Source: Flammula alnicola
Taxonomy: Eukaryota > Basidiomycota > Agaricomycetes > Agaricales > Strophariaceae
DNA length: 64,000 nucleotides
Assembly: GCA_015499995.1 (NCBI GenBank)
Contig: JADNRV010000010.1
Span: 1 to 64,000 of the forward strand
Direction of reading: 5' to 3'
The notes beneath the pieces are model-generated. The model did not search any database. It was not told where the DNA came from and was given only the letters and a program-made list of their open reading frames with translations. Shown here piece after piece: positions 10,073 to 22,938 of this stretch. The position numbers and the translations under genes are program-made. Each line of letters opens with the position of its first letter. Positions within the stretch are counted from its first letter, which is position 1.

Positions 10073-11818
10073 TTAAACAGTCAGCGACAACAACAAGTCA
10101 ACCCACATCTGCATCCACCCCTTTATGACCTTTTCTTCGACGGCAAACTCGTTGTAATCAATGCTCAACACCATGCGCCCCTTCCATTCCGCGCAGCGGA
10201 AGAATCTATACACGAGCGGTAATACCATTAGTTTGAAGGTACCTAGATGCCAGGGAAATGGTTTCGACTTACGGTCCTGGATCACATTTATTGAGCCCCA
10301 CGAAGAAGTCATCAATCTCAATAACCACCTCTCCGTCGACGGGGTACTCAGGGGAAAGATATATATGGCCGCGTCCATCTCCACCAAATTGTGGTCCAAC
10401 GAAAGGAGGAGCAGGAGGGCTTTGAAGCATGAGATCTCCTTCCTGCGGCTGGATGGCAAGGAGCGCGGGATATGCTGCCTGTTTCAAATATTCCTTCTTG
10501 ACTACCTTCGCGAACTCGATAATCAAACCTTTTTGGTCGTCAGCCGGATGTTCTTGAAATATCGACACTGGAATGTGAAGTGCCGACACCCCGAGACAAT
10601 AACCTGGATACCCTTGCGCCTCTCCGTGATGCTTGTCCAGGCGTTGGCGGGCATCGACCAGTCCAAATAAGAAGATAAGGCCGTCCGAATTTGGAGCTGG
10701 AGGGTTGTCGTATAAGGGCAGCAAAGATAAAGCACCAAGTACTAGACGATCGGGGAAGGTGAGGTTCTGATAAGTAATCTAGTTGATTGCAGTAACTCAC
10801 CGAGATGATTGACGGTCAATTTTTCAGTAACATTGCCCTTGACGCGCCCGGCATCGTGTATCTTGATCGACTCTTCCACAGCGAACTTGTGCTCGAGACG
10901 ACGGGTCTTTGGCTTCGATGTCGCTGGGTCGAATGGAAGGAATGTCTTGAAGCCATGCATGCGCTAGAATGCGACGTTTATCAAACCCGATTGCCAATAC
11001 CTCCGCCTAAAGCTTACCGGAGCCCCCGTAACGAAGCCAGTCATCACGTCCTTCAGGGTATCAAAGTATTCCTTTCCTCCCCTAAACTCCTCAGGAATCT
11101 CTTCCCTGACGATATTGCCTCGCTCGTCAATCACTGCAGGCTCGCGTTTTCGAAGAATCTCCGTAACTATCGGGAGGAGTCGCTTGCCCTCGGTTCCCCA
11201 CTTCATGATCGCCCCCTGTGACGCCGCATAACCTGGATCGGTGATGTACTTCGACAAGTGCGTCAGGAGTTTGGTCATCAATATCTTGACCCCGGCACCG
11301 TCAAACGTGGTGTGGGCGGAATGAAGGAGGAGGCCAAACTTGTTGGGGCCATAAGGAACCAAATATAAAAACGTTTGTCGATCGAAGTCGTTAACCGGGA
11401 TGGGCTCTTGCCCCACGTCGTACCGGAGGTCGTCAAGTGTTTTCGACTGGTATTCTGGGAATATTTTTACCGTTTCCTCGGCCCATGCATTAACGTCCTC
11501 CGCGGACTTCCCGACATCGTATGTGATGAAGGTGGTCGGGGCCTTCCCTTGATGCCATATATGCGACGTCGACGCCGCAATAGTAGGCACCTCCCATCTC
11601 ACAGACTTCCAAGCGCTCTTGATGTGCTGAAGAAGCTCGTCGTTGGGGAGAGGACGAGATAACGTGGCATACACCCCAAGGAACAGAACTTGCTCTCCGT
11701 GCTTGGTGAGTTTCCAAATATCCTCTATGACCTCCCCTCCACCTGCTTCGCGATAGAAGCGCCCTGGGACCTTCTCATCGCTGCGCCATACGTATCGATT
11801 GAAGTCGATTAGTTCCAT
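10073..11818 (-). CDS. HxxxDG-type acyltransferase (condensation/BAHD-like fold)
   Basis: Four exons (11018-11818, 10801-10963, 10273-10741, 10073-10205) give 521 residues in a continuous frame. The sequence HSAHTTFDGAG near residue 170 is the catalytic HxxxDG motif of CoA-dependent acyltransferases such as fungal trichothecene acetyltransferases. The His deprotonates an alcohol for acyl transfer from acyl-CoA. No signal peptide or membrane segment is seen, so a cytosolic enzyme is expected. The last intron uses the acceptor TATAG at 10206-10210, because the nearer acceptor leads to an early stop. The C-terminal end (SIDYNEFAVEEKVIKGW) supports that choice. Its place beside the terpene synthase suggests it esterifies an oxidised terpenoid. 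This is inference, and a role in another pathway is possible. Confidence 0.82.
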
Positions 11819-13183
11819 GACTGAAGTTTCTTGTTGAGATTGGGTGTAGTATTAACGATCAAGAGAGCCCATCCGGCATCCGCAGATCGCCACTTTAAAT
11901 ACTGCTAAGGTCCACTGCTCTCACGCTCATGAGAGCTTCTACCGAGCTTCTACCACGGTCCTAACCTGAATCAGGATCTCTTCTTCCCCACTAAACCGCT
12001 GCCTGTTACTATCAGATATAACTCGGTGTAGCGCCTAGTATCCGAAGTAAATGGATTCGTGTATTGTTTGCAAGCAGCAGGAAGCAGGACCCGAGTTGAT
12101 GACCCTGCTCCATAACTCCAGGACATTGGAGCAGTTTAAAATGCAGTGTTTTGAGATTGGAAGAGGTATGGCGTGTCGACCCACAGCTGTCAGCATTTTT
12201 GGTGTGGATAGCGATCTATTTTTAGACATCTCTACGAAACGCCAGCGCGTACGGCAGCGCAAAGGCAGCGCGCGGCTCGTAATCGTGTGTTGAAGTTTTG
12301 ACAAAATGTGCTCGCAACTGACGCGAAGTCTTTTTTTTTTTGATTGACGGACCTGCACATCTGTCCGATGAATTTCAATTCAACATAGATTTAAACCGAG
12401 CTCTATTAACAAATTGAGTAAGTTACTGCAGAAATTCTCGCCATACATATGTAAGTATATCTTAAAAGAGATCATAGAATAAAGGACAGCTTGGAGTTCT
12501 CAGTTCTTATTATTCTATCATGGAGAAATAGGAGAAATAGGGAGAAATGAATGTTGAAATTTTGGACCGTAGTCTTCCAGTTGTCTCTACGTCGACGGTC
12601 GGGGTGGCTCCTGAACCTCTCTTCTCAGTTTTACCGTACCAGCATAGCTGTAATCGTGATGATAATTTCTTCCTGCCCTACTTAGATTATCTGCTTTCCG
12701 CTGAACGAGATTTTAACATCTGTGGCCAACCAAATCCGATTCGAATCAATCTACTTAGTAAAACTGTTAACACGTGACTGGTTGATTGGCGGCATTGGTA
12801 GCGGTGCAAGTCAACGGCAACTTTCGCTCCCAACTTTGTCCCCGCTACGCATCTCCCAGCATTCGCCAACGAACATCTCACAGATATTCATATCTCAGCA
12901 TATCTCAGTTTAAGACTTCTGGTTCTCTATACAAACTTTAGAGATCATCATGTCTTCTCTAGGTATGCAAGTTAATCTCACTCACTCCGATGGTCCCGTA
13001 ATGCTTTTGGTCATAGAAGCTCGACGGCACGATGCATTTGATCCTAATAGTAATACATAAACGGACTCGGTCGCACGTTACTCTATACCAGGGCCACCCG
13101 TTCAGTTGTCGAAATCACGCCACCAATCGTCTGGTCCGTCTGCTCGAACCAACCTTCGTCTCAGCACGCGGAATCAATTCGAA
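11819..13183. other. divergent promoter region between acyltransferase and P450
   Basis: No gene is supported. The open frame at 12051-12293 (80 codons) has no domain. The region separates two divergently transcribed cluster genes, so it should hold both promoters. A T run lies near 12330-12340. A short ATG-containing stretch at 12950-12962 followed by GTATGC could be a 5' untranslated exon of the P450, but it is not required. Confidence 0.4.
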
Positions 13184-15358
13184 ATGGTGGCTGCAACTTT
13201 TAGACAAGCGCTGGTGGTTGATATGCTGACGGCGGTGGTATGTTTCTCTTCTGAGATTGGGCCCAAATTCTGATTTTTTTTCCCAGCTCGCGCATATGTG
13301 GTTCAGAAAGATCGAACCAAAATCCATCGTTTGGAGCCTGATTGCAATTGCAATACTTTCCACTCCATCAACCCTCCTGCTGATTCCGTACTATGGTGGT
13401 TCCCTGTGGCGCGCATTCTGCGTTTCCGTGGTGGGGTTCAGTATGACATTACTGGAATCCATGACATTGTATCGTGTATCGCCATTTCACCCCTTGGCGA
13501 AGTATCCGGGTCCACTGTTATGTAAAGTGACCAAGCTGTGGGGTGCGTGGGCTGCCCTTGATGGAAAACCGTTTGTCCACTACAAGAAATTGCATGATGA
13601 GTATGGACCCATCGTTCGAATTGGTATGCCTTAATTTCCTTTGTGCAGCAAACGCAGGCATTCTAATCGCTTCAGGCCCGAATGAGCTATCCATCATCGA
13701 CGCAAGTAAGATTCCCTACATCCTTGGTGCATCCGGAATGCCAAAGGGCCCAAGTAAGGTTTATATTCTCTGTCAAAACCTTTATTGACAAATAATCTGA
13801 ATCCGTAGTGTGGACGGGAAGGCGCATATTGCCTTCCAAAAATTTCAATGCCAACAATAGCTTGACCGCTGTGAGAGACCTTCGTCGCCACGCCGAGCTT
13901 CGCCCACCCTGGAACAATGCCTTCAAGCCATCGTCCGTCGCAAATTACGAAGGCATGCTGGTTGCACGTGGGGAACAATTTATGGAAAAACTAAAACAGC
14001 TTTGCAAGACTATCGAACATGATGGAGAGGCCGTCGATCTTGCGATGTGGATACACTACTTCACGTTAGTGGCCTTCATATCGCGAGATGTTCTTTCACT
14101 TACATTTTTCAAGGTTCGACTTTATGGGTGATTTAGCGTTCGTTCTTAAATCTCTTCCAAATATGACATAGATAACCAAGCTTCGATGGCTATAGCTTCG
14201 GTGGTGTCTATTCTCTATTGCGCGACGGTGACACGGAGGAAATCATACCGAAGATGCGGAGGGGCATTGTGTAAGTGTGGCTGATGTCGCAGATCTACTT
14301 ATAGTGACTAACATTCAAATTTTAAGTCTGCCTAGCGTGTCCCAGCACATTCCCTGGATTTTGGGATTTTTACGGCCTTTGCCCTTCATTGGGACCGATT
14401 CCCGTGCACTTGGAGTATTCGGAATAGAACAAGCCAAAAGGCGGGTCGCTCTCTCCAACTCAATTATGCGTAAGGACCTTTTCCATTACCTCGTAAGTCT
14501 CATCAAGTTTTTGGGTCTTCAGTTCACTGACATTTAAGTATGCATAGTTAGAGTCCGCTGAGGCCGCAAATCCCAGTCTTGTACTCCGAAAAGCCGTTTC
14601 GAGTTCTCTTCTGGCTATCGTCGCAGGGTCTGATACCACAGCCTCGGTCATGTCAAATATATTTTATTACCTGCTCCGCGAGCCGGTGTATTTTCAACGC
14701 TTACGCGCCGAGATCGATCAAACCATCCCTCCATCAGATCCCAACGAAGCCGTTGATCTCAACTCTTTAAGCACGTTGCCGCTCTTGAATGCTGTGATGT
14801 AAGTGCCTTCAATCTAAACAGTGCCGGATCTTTGACGAAGCTTAATTTGCACAGCAACGAAGCCCTCCGTCTTCAGCCACCGATAGCAACTGGCTTGCAG
14901 CGTGCTCCGGCCTTAGGAAGTGGAGGCAAAGCCCTCGGACCTGACATGTAAATTCATCATTTCTCGACCGCCTTCATGCTACTAACCGGCATCGCTTCCT
15001 GAAAAGGTATATTCCTGAAGGCACTGCAGTCCTAGTCCCGCCTTACGTTCTTCATCGAAATCCGAGATATTTCTCGCCTGATCCAGAACAGTTTTGGCCT
15101 GACAGATGGATCAGCCAAGATCCCAACATTGTGCTGGATCGAACGGCCTTTATTCCCTTTTCTACAGGTCCGGCCAATTGTCCTGGAAAGCCCTTGGCGA
15201 TAATTGAATTGCGGTACTTGACTTGTCTTCTGGTGAGGACTTTTGATATGACATTCGCCGACGATTATGACCATAGCCAGTGGGAAAAAGACCTGGTTGA
15301 CCGCTTCGTATTATTGAAGGGCAAGCTCCCGGTAAAGCTAGATGTAAGGAAGACCTGA
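13184..15358 (+). CDS. cytochrome P450 (cluster copy A)
   Basis: Ten exons give 561 residues in a clean frame. The start at 13184 is chosen because the first exon end (LTAV) and the following intron match the other two cluster P450s. Two hydrophobic N-terminal segments precede the hinge HPLAKYPGP, so the enzyme should sit in the ER membrane. The I-helix oxygen-activation motif AGSDTTAS, the K-helix EALR and the haem motif FSTGPANCPGKPLA are present. The Arg normally two residues before the haem Cys is Ala. It most likely hydroxylates or otherwise oxidises the terpenoid made by the nearby synthase, using electrons from a P450 reductase encoded elsewhere. The P450 family number cannot be assigned by eye. 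Confidence 0.92.
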
Positions 15359-15932
15359 AGCCGGCCTATCTTTTCCATCCCTGATATCAGGACAATGTGT
15401 ATTTAGACAAAGTACGTCAATAGAAAGACAATTTCTAACGGGGAGCATTTAAAATTCTAAGTTCTCTCTTGTAGATATCATGCGTTTCATTAACCTCAGC
15501 ATCTTCCAGGACATTTTGGCATCCCTTTATGGGCGGACTATATTTCTTGTCCGAGTTGTGCTTTCCCAATCCATAGGCTCACCTTAGAATTTTCCTTGAA
15601 TACTTGTTGGATGTAAACAATTGTTTTTAGGTCAAAAGAACCTTTGAATTGAACAACTATGATATATGCCGGGCATAATTGAATCATATGTAAGACAGGT
15701 TTTACCAGGAGAACTGGCGAAAGAAAGCAATGGCCGCTTATCAACTAGATTTATGTGGCTGTGTCATAATTCTTCTCCACGGTGACCACACCCGCTTCGT
15801 CCCGTTCGAATCATTGACGAGCTCCTTTCGTCCCTTTTTTCTCAACGAAACGACAGCCGAGACGCAATGCGGACCGCCCACTTCCCCACATACAACCAAT
15901 GCATCCAAACTTAAATCGAAATCCAGAAATCT
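15359..15932. other. 3' flank of P450 A, no gene seen
   Basis: This stretch contains only short open frames. It likely holds the 3' untranslated region of the P450 and spacer sequence. Confidence 0.4.
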
Positions 15933-16637
15933 ATGATAAGCCTTGTTGAATGTCTTTCTCGCACGTCATTCGACGGAAAGAATACAGTTGCCAGTGGGAT
16001 CCATGCTTTACAAAGGCTCTCTGGGCGCCATAGCCAAAATTCCAGACTTCGACTGGCCATGAACGCCTCGTTCACATTATCCGGATATCGGTTGGAGGTT
16101 CTTCGGGTCGCCAGCGAAGAGCTGAGCTCTCATCATGCGATGTATGGGCTCACTAAGCAAGGGTTAGAGATGACTACAAGTCCCACTCAATGTGCGCCTG
16201 CTTATTCCCCTCTCGACTTTGAAATTCATATTTATCGCACAGAGTACGAGATCGTATGCCACCCACGGAATATCATCGGCACGTCCCCTCCGTGCAAAAG
16301 TGTTCTGGCTTACTTGTCGCAAGCTTGCTGGCATCTTCGGAATTCTTTCTCTACGTCATACGCATGCTTTATCTACATATATCCGACTCTCCCCACGCAT
16401 AGGCCCCGATGTGCAACTAGTCTACGAACTTTTGGACGGTGGCAAGATCGTGATCGCTTCATCAGAAGTTTCGAACCCATTGCTGACGGGCCTCTTGGGT
16501 CCATAGCTCACCTTGTGACTGCGCTGAATGGCCAGCCAATGCTACTGGCCTCTGCGGTGTGGTACACCCATGACCCAGAGCATCCAGTGGTTCTTTTTGG
16601 ATTCTTCATGGTCGGTCGAGACGTTAGACGTTTGTGA
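15933..16637 (+). CDS. unrecognised long open frame upstream of the GDSL esterase
   Basis: A 234-codon frame opens with ATG and has no stop for 705 nt, which is long for chance. The translated sequence is rich in Ser, His, Arg and aromatic residues and shows no domain, signal peptide or membrane segment that can be named. A second frame at 16192-16506 reads LLDGGKIVIASSEVSNPLL, which looks more protein-like, so a spliced or frameshifted gene may be hidden here. It ends about 175 bp before the start of the esterase. The call is kept as doubtful. Confidence 0.25.
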   Translation: MISLVECLSRTSFDGKNTVASGIHALQRLSGRHSQNSRLRLAMNASFTLSGYRLEVLRVASEELSSHHAMYGLTKQGLEMTTSPTQCAPAYSPLDFEIHIYRTEYEIVCHPRNIIGTSPPCKSVLAYLSQACWHLRNSFSTSYACFIYIYPTLPTHRPRCATSLRTFGRWQDRDRFIRSFEPIADGPLGSIAHLVTALNGQPMLLASAVWYTHDPEHPVVLFGFFMVGRDVRRL

Positions 16638-16812
16638 CTTGCGCTCGATGAACGGGTGCCTGATGGGAGCAATTTAGCTTGGAGGCATAAATACAGCATT
16701 CCCATAGTCCTACGAAAGTCGACAACGACCCCCAAGCAAATTCTTACAGTCGTACATCGGTTACTGGGACAGATTCTTTCTTTCAAAACACCCGACAACT
16801 CATAGTACAAGC

Positions 16813-17991
16813 ATGATCGCCACTGCTTTTCTCCTTTCCCTCGCAGTTAGCTCAATCCATTCTGTCCTCGGTGCAGGTGTGCAGCCAGGACAGATAAAAA
16901 ACCTCGTCACTTTCGGGGACAGTTACACCGACGTCGTCGTGATCTCCAATGGCGGCACGCAGTGGCCAGTATATGCGGCTGGTTACGCCGATGTCAACCT
17001 CTTCCCGTTTGCACGCTCTGGGGCGACGTGCTCAAACAACCTCACCTTCCGCCCGTTCCCCTCCGTCTTCGAGAGCCAGCTCCCAACCTACTTTAATGCT
17101 ACTGGCACGGGAATAGGTCCAGGGCACAAGAAGGGCACTCTAAACCCCGCAGAGACGTTATACACACTCTGGATTGGAACGAACGACGTCGGCGGGAATG
17201 CGCTCCTGACTGGGAGTGACCAAGCGAGCTTGGTCAATGTGACAGAGTGCATGGTGAACTGGGTCAAGGTGCTCTATGAGAGCGGCGCGAGGAACTTTTT
17301 GTTCCAGAACGTGGGTGTTCAGCTTCTCTGATTATAATTCATTTACGCTCAATGATATCATCTTCGTTAATTTCGCAGATGATCCCACTGCAAAATGTGC
17401 CACTTTATGCACCCGTTTCTTACCCAGACCGCTATTGGACAGCGCAACGTAACACGACAGAGTGGAGCGTGTTTATGACTGAGCTAGTCCTCTCCGGAAA
17501 TGCTCTGACGAAGCTCATGCTGCAAGCTCTCGCGCCGACTCTCCCCGCGGCACATGTCGGTACGTTCTTGCTTCGCGTCTTTTCATCAATTGTAGCAGGA
17601 TCACTATAACTATTTTGCGTAGGCATTTTCGACTCGCATTCGCTCTTCGCCGACATGTTTGCGCATCCGGCGTTGTACTTGAACGGCACCGCGCCGCTCA
17701 ACGTAACGGGTGCCGTCCAAGCGTGCGTATTCGGGCTGAATGAATCCACAAGCGGACCGGCGGCATGCACAGTTGCCCAAGGATCGGACCGGGACAGCTT
17801 CCTGTGGTACGTAAACGAAATTTACTTTCTATGGCAATATCGTGAGTGCATTTTGCACGGACGACGCTCACTTGGTTGCTTTCAGGTTCGATGAACTGCA
17901 TCCAAGCGAACAAGCTGACAGAATCGTCGCACGGGAGATTGCGCAGGTCATCGAGGGACACCAAAATAGGTGGACGACATGGTTGAGTTAA
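16813..17991 (+). CDS. secreted SGNH/GDSL hydrolase (esterase, CE16-like)
   Basis: Four exons (16813-17310, 17379-17559, 17623-17806, 17886-17991) encode 322 residues. A signal peptide ending around HSVLGAG is followed by block I TFGDSYTD with the catalytic Ser, the oxyanion Gly in RSGATCSN, the block III motif WIGTNDVG with its Asn, and the C-terminal FDELHPS carrying the Asp and His of the triad. This order and size fit secreted fungal acetyl esterases or GDSL lipases that remove acyl groups from sugars or small esters. Several N-x-S/T sites are present. It lies between two P450s of the cluster on the plus strand. It may be a passenger gene or may deacylate the cluster product outside the cell, and sequence alone does not decide. 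Confidence 0.9.
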
Positions 17992-18085
17992 AAATGCACA
18001 CTGTACATACTCGATTGAGTCGTAATAAAAATACAGCACTCCTCCCTACAATGCAAAAAAAAATTCGGCCTCACAATAGATGTCA

Positions 18086-20444
18086 CTAAACCTTCAGGCT
18101 CTCTTCAGGTCTCACGGTTGTTATCCCCCTTCCTCTCCTTCCCCTGAATCTGATTCGGATAGGAAGCGTACCCTTTGCCTGGAAGGTGAACCTGTCCTCC
18201 ATCTTATCTTCCCATTGCTTGGGGTCATAGTGGGGTGTATCAAACTCCATCTCGAAGTTCCTCATGAAGGTGGCTATAACGTAACGTAGTTCCATCAAGG
18301 CAAGGGGACGTCCGACGCAGTTTTGTTGCCCAAGGGAGAAAGGAACAAATGCATCACGGGAGGTCATGTAGTTCATAGTAGATTTAGAGGATTTTTCCTT
18401 ACTCCCTGAGTTGCTTGATGGTGCAGGGGAGGAGAGCCATCGGTCCGGGAGGAATGCATCAGGGTACGGAAAGAAGTGGCGTGGGTCTCGATGTAGGACG
18501 TAAGTCGAGACGATTATTGCATTTCCTTCGGGAAGGAAGCTGTTAAACTAGCCGTGAGTTTGGGTCGGCAAAAATACATAGCAGAAAGGAAGCGGAAGAA
18601 CGCACAGTTTTGATGAACCTGCTTGCAAAATCTTTCCTTCACTGCCTTTTGCAGGCGCACGCTGAAGGCCCGTTGGTACAGCGGGGAAGAGGCGCATGCC
18701 TTCATTTCTGAGGACTATGGCTAAAGCTTGGGAGAGTTTATATAGTTCAGGGGCTCACATTACAGCGTTAAGATACGGCATCCCACCCAATATATCGCCG
18801 TACCTCGTCCCCATGGCCTCCGTACTCGGCATCGACTCTACGTCCAAATCTGGTATAAGATGTTTCTCGAACACCTCATCCACCTCGCGCTGCAAACTCT
18901 GGTACGCTTCGGGGTGAGACAGGACGAGATACATAATGCAGCTCGCGGTGAACGAGGAGGTGTCGGACCCAGCAACGATGGCAAGGAGCGCGTTGGCTAT
19001 GATCATGGGAAGTTCCGCCTCTGAATTACCGGATGCTTCGGACTATCATCCGGAATTGATGCCTTTTAGCTGTCTTTGACGAGAACAACGAAATGTTGGA
19101 GACTGACCATGTGGTAGAATAGATCCTTCCGTTTCATTTCGAGGCTGTAACGCCTGAGGGCGTGCTCCATGCCGAACTTGATGAACTTTGTCATCCCTCC
19201 GTTGATGATTGGGAAGTAGCGCATAAGCTTCGAGATGCACGGGACATGTTGGGTAATGCTCGGGAGGCTATGAAAATACGTCAGGAAGATATAAAGGGCT
19301 TTCGAGGCAGAGATTATCAACTCACTACATGGCAGCTTCCATAGACCGAAAACAACCGTCTTTGTCTCCCTCTCTCATTAGCTGGAAGCACCCTCCAAAC
19401 CTTTATATAGACCTCAGTACGCTCAAAGGTAAATATATACTAATATATGATACACGCACGCTACGTCACCGATAAAGTCAAATCTGTGAAGCGAAGCTGA
19501 AGCATGGAATTTATCTCACGGAACAGAGCACTCACGCGAAACAGCTAATCCACTTGGCTATGTCCACTCGACCAATGCCGTGCTCACTCTTCATGCAAAT
19601 TTCCTTTAGCTGGCTATTTATTTGCATAATTCTCGGCATCAGGAGAGCCTCGTAGTCCTTCATCGGCTCGGCTGAGAACGCTTTATTCCATGGTTTCCGC
19701 AATTGCGCGTGAAGAATTGGGTCCCGCAAGTCAATAATATTGTCGTAGTCCTGTTGAGCCTCTGTTTGTGCGAATTTTCGACCATCCCACACTGATGTTG
19801 CCCGCAGTTGAATGGAATATATAATCAGAAGAGGCAGGTAAGAGAAGGAGAGGTTCTCTCAACTAGGTCCTTTTGGCATCCCTTGGTTTCCGAGTATGTG
19901 CGGAAGAAAAGCTTTCTCAATTGTCGAAAGCTCATTCGGGCCTAAATTCGGGTATATTTCAGACGATGGATATGTTGAAGCACCAACTGAGATGCGTACC
20001 GATTCTGACAGTGGGCCCATATTTATCATGCACGGCCTTAAGATATACATGCGTCTTCCCTGTATAAGCAATCCATGCTCCCCAGAGCTTGGTCACTTTC
20101 ATTATAGTGGGACCCGGATACCGCGCCAATGGATGGTATGGTGAAAGTCTGTATCCAATCACAGAGACGACAACGACGGTATAAAATAGAGAATATGCAC
20201 ACGCCGCGCTGATTATAAGCGAGTGGGGCTGTGTCGACAGAATGTATGTCGGTAGGGAGGGTATGATTGCTAGCATAGCTGCGGCTGTTTTCAATGGGAC
20301 TGGGTCGCATTGCTTGAGCCATTGATGCGTTGCCTTAGGGCAAAATAAGCAAACGTCAGCTTGCACTTTGAGGATAATCCAGATGGGTCTCACTACCGCG
20401 GCCAATACATCAAGTCCTGCGAAGACCTTAAGGTCCTCGGGCAT
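18086..20444 (-). CDS. cytochrome P450 (cluster copy B)
   Basis: This paralogue of the P450 at 13184-15358 has the same exon boundaries where they can be checked. The first exon ends in LDVLAAV and joins to ATHQWLK after a GTGAG-CTAAG intron. Several hydrophobic N-terminal segments lie before HPLARYPGP. The I-helix motif AGSDTSS, the K-helix ExxR as NEGMRLFP, a DRW end of the PERF region, and the haem motif FSLGQQNCVGRPLA are visible. The Arg before the haem Cys is Gln. The start ATG is at 20444. The C-terminal tail is Arg-rich (RIRFRGRRGRG) and longer than in copy A. It is convergent with the GDSL esterase, about 95 bp apart. It probably acts in the same pathway at a different oxidation step. 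Confidence 0.9.
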
Positions 20445-21775
20445 GGCCAACGCACTACGAGAGAGTGGATATCAGAGATGTAAAAGAGAGCTATGAAGTC
20501 GTTCGATATTCTGGCGCTAATATAAAGATTAATGTAAAGCTCCATTAAGCCAAGGATCCAAAAATACCTGAAGATGTGATTTACGTTCAATTCTGATCCT
20601 TCAGTTCACCAGCAGGGATCAAAAGGAAGCGACGGAAAGTGAATAGGCCAATTTCTGGTGCGTTACTATATATATAAATATTTGCATTGGAATTCTAATC
20701 TTCCGATGGACAGATGGTTGCATATGGCTGAGGACTCTGGGCGGTATAAAGTTCCGTTGGAAAAGGAAAGCGTCAGTTGATCATGGATCACCCACAATGA
20801 GGCTTGGGCTTTGGATCATATGTATCTGGAGACTTGCTTCTGATAGCGTTGTCAAGTCAGTTGAACAGACAGATTTACACACTCGAAACCTAACTCACTG
20901 CGCCAAATATTAATGTACGGAAGCATCGCCAATTGGCAAGTCAGTCTTCTTCCTTCTCCACTGTTTCCGTATCGATCACATCGTATCCTCGAGTTTGCGG
21001 GCAGAAAAAAACAATTGTCTGCCATCTCGTCCCATGGCTCCGGATCTTGCTCGTACAGGCCCCAACAAACTCAGTGTCAAGCTCTGTGAGAGTTGCATGA
21101 CATACTCGAGTAGAGCATCTCTAAAAACGCCGGAGGAGGGCCAGAACAGTCATTATGTCGCCCAGGGAGAAGGAGATATATCCTTCTCGGGAAGTCCTGC
21201 AGTGTGTAGTGTGGGATTTTGGAGAAGATGGAGGAGAGAGCCAATGGTTGGCACTAAACGATCTCGGATGGGTGGGAATTATGCGATTGCGCCTATGTAG
21301 CCATTCCAGCACGTAGAGAGAGACGGTTAGTTTGGCGGAGAACAAAGGAGAATGAAGCATGAAACGCATACTAAATGGCGCAATTACGTGCTCGTGAAGT
21401 TCCGGTAATAGTTTACCTGGGGTACCTGTGGGGGTGTCCGTTGAAGTCGTACAGGAAATAAGGCCGAAGTCCTTGTGTTGAATTCTGGACGGCGTAATCA
21501 GGAAACCAAAATCGCACATGCACATGACATGACACTGACAGATATCGATACCGATACTAGATCATGGTACTGGCTCCTAGTCATCTCCCATATCTTCCTG
21601 TACTTACCGTATTTTTCCATAGTTTCATTTACTTTATCTGGTAGGTGCCGACACAGACCGGGAGTTCATGACAGATGGGGTGGAGCCGTCCAATCTGACG
21701 GCTCTCGTGGCGCGAGTGCTAGAGACACCGCCGTGCGGTATAACGTAGCAGGCAATGTTGGTTGGATGCAACCCC
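20445..21775. other. spacer between P450 B and a P450 fossil
   Basis: The segment contains the P450 B promoter, with a TATATATATAAATATT stretch at 20667-20682. A weak possible relic of a P450 exon lies near 21060, where an acceptor-like CAG is followed by a GPNKLSV reading; copies A and C have GPNELSI at the start of the corresponding exon. Otherwise no gene is supported. The 134-codon minus-strand frame at 21121-21525 shows no domain. Confidence 0.4.
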
Positions 21776-21970
21776 TTCTCTATCGGGCGCGCGAATTGCG
21801 CTGGGAGCCCTCTGGCCTTATTGAAGCTGAAGTACCTGACGACGATGCTGGTGAGGCACTTCGATTTTGCCTTCGAGGGAGGTTTTGCAGCAGAGAATAG
21901 GCTGGGAAAAGAATAGATTCGGGCCGTTGCCGGCAAGTTGCCGGTTGTTTTGACTCCTCGCAACTTGAAA
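21776..21970 (+). pseudogene. fossil haem-binding exon of a fourth cluster P450
   Basis: The plus strand reads FSIGRANCAGSPLA followed by KLKYLTTMLVRHFDFAFE, which matches the haem loop and L-helix of the three intact cluster P450s, whose equivalents are FSFGPANCAGKPLA and LRYLTALLVRQFDITFE in copy C. The frame hits a stop at 21899-21901 after AENRLGKE. Further on, KLPVVLTPR, the usual C-terminal end of this P450 group, appears in another frame. No upstream exons with the I-helix motif are found. This is the remnant of an additional tandem copy lost by deletion and drift. Confidence 0.8.
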
Positions 21971-22938
21971 GGGGTCTGATATTTTAAAAGAGCGACGAGA
22001 CGATGCTTGGTTTTCAAGTAGGCTCATCTTTGCATCTCCATGTGAATGCATTTGATTCATGGCGCATGGGAACTTGTGAAACCCATCCTTACTTACACGC
22101 GCACTGTTTGCATTTCATTTTTTGCTTTCGGCACACCACACATCGCCGCGTTCGCAGTTCGAATATCGTAGCCCCTGGGGGCCTGAACCAAACAAAACTT
22201 CTTTGCCCGCTTCTTTAAGCATGTTCGAGCTCGTAAACGCCCTGTAAACGCCTGTACGCCAATCACTATGTTACATCTGGTTTACCCTTTAATCTGTTCA
22301 AATTGAGCAGTCGCTTCTAGAAGTAGAGAACGAGGTGACTGGGACAGGGAGCAGCAAAAGGTATCCCGGAACGTACAGGTTGCTTACTTACTTTAGATGA
22401 CACATAGATACTATGCTCTCTAGGCTCCCAGTCTTACCGAAGAATAGCCCTCGCAATCGGTCGGGTTGACCGCCCGAGAAGCTTAACCTTACAAGCGCCT
22501 TATGAACACCGCTCTGGCAGATAGGTACTGCGGTTTCAAGGCGAAGATAGGCTGCCACCCTTCGCCATGTAATGGTTCAAACTATACTTAAGGGAATTTC
22601 AATTGGACCGACGAAAGACTCGGGGTTGGATGATTCTTGTCCAATGTGGCGTACAAATGCTTCCAATATGCCCTGAAGTCATTTCAGATGTTTATCATTC
22701 AAGGAGTTCTCGGATGCGAGAATGTAAAATGAATCTTGGAAGCCTGGTGGATCAAATGAAACCATTGGGGGTGCATCGAGTCTCTTCACGGATTTCCCTA
22801 CAAGTCCTTCATAAGAAGGGATTCGAGCGTTCTGGGCATGTACCATTATTCAGATCCCAAGTTCGAGTGTGTCCACTTCACGTCTTTCTTACTCTCGTCG
22901 TATTGACCATGGTTTCTCCTCTAAAAACAGGGCTAGAA
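21971..22938. other. promoter region of P450 C, no other gene seen
   Basis: A plus-strand frame of 139 codons begins at 22603 and ends inside the first intron of the P450, sharing its frame only at the end. No domain is seen in its first 110 codons, so it is treated as 5' flank. A TATACTTAAG stretch at 22582-22591 could be a core promoter element. Confidence 0.35.

Noticed and set aside
10773..11662. Long plus-strand open frames opposite the acyltransferase
   Set aside because: They are antisense shadows. The minus strand carries the HTTFDG motif and a fully in-frame exon chain.
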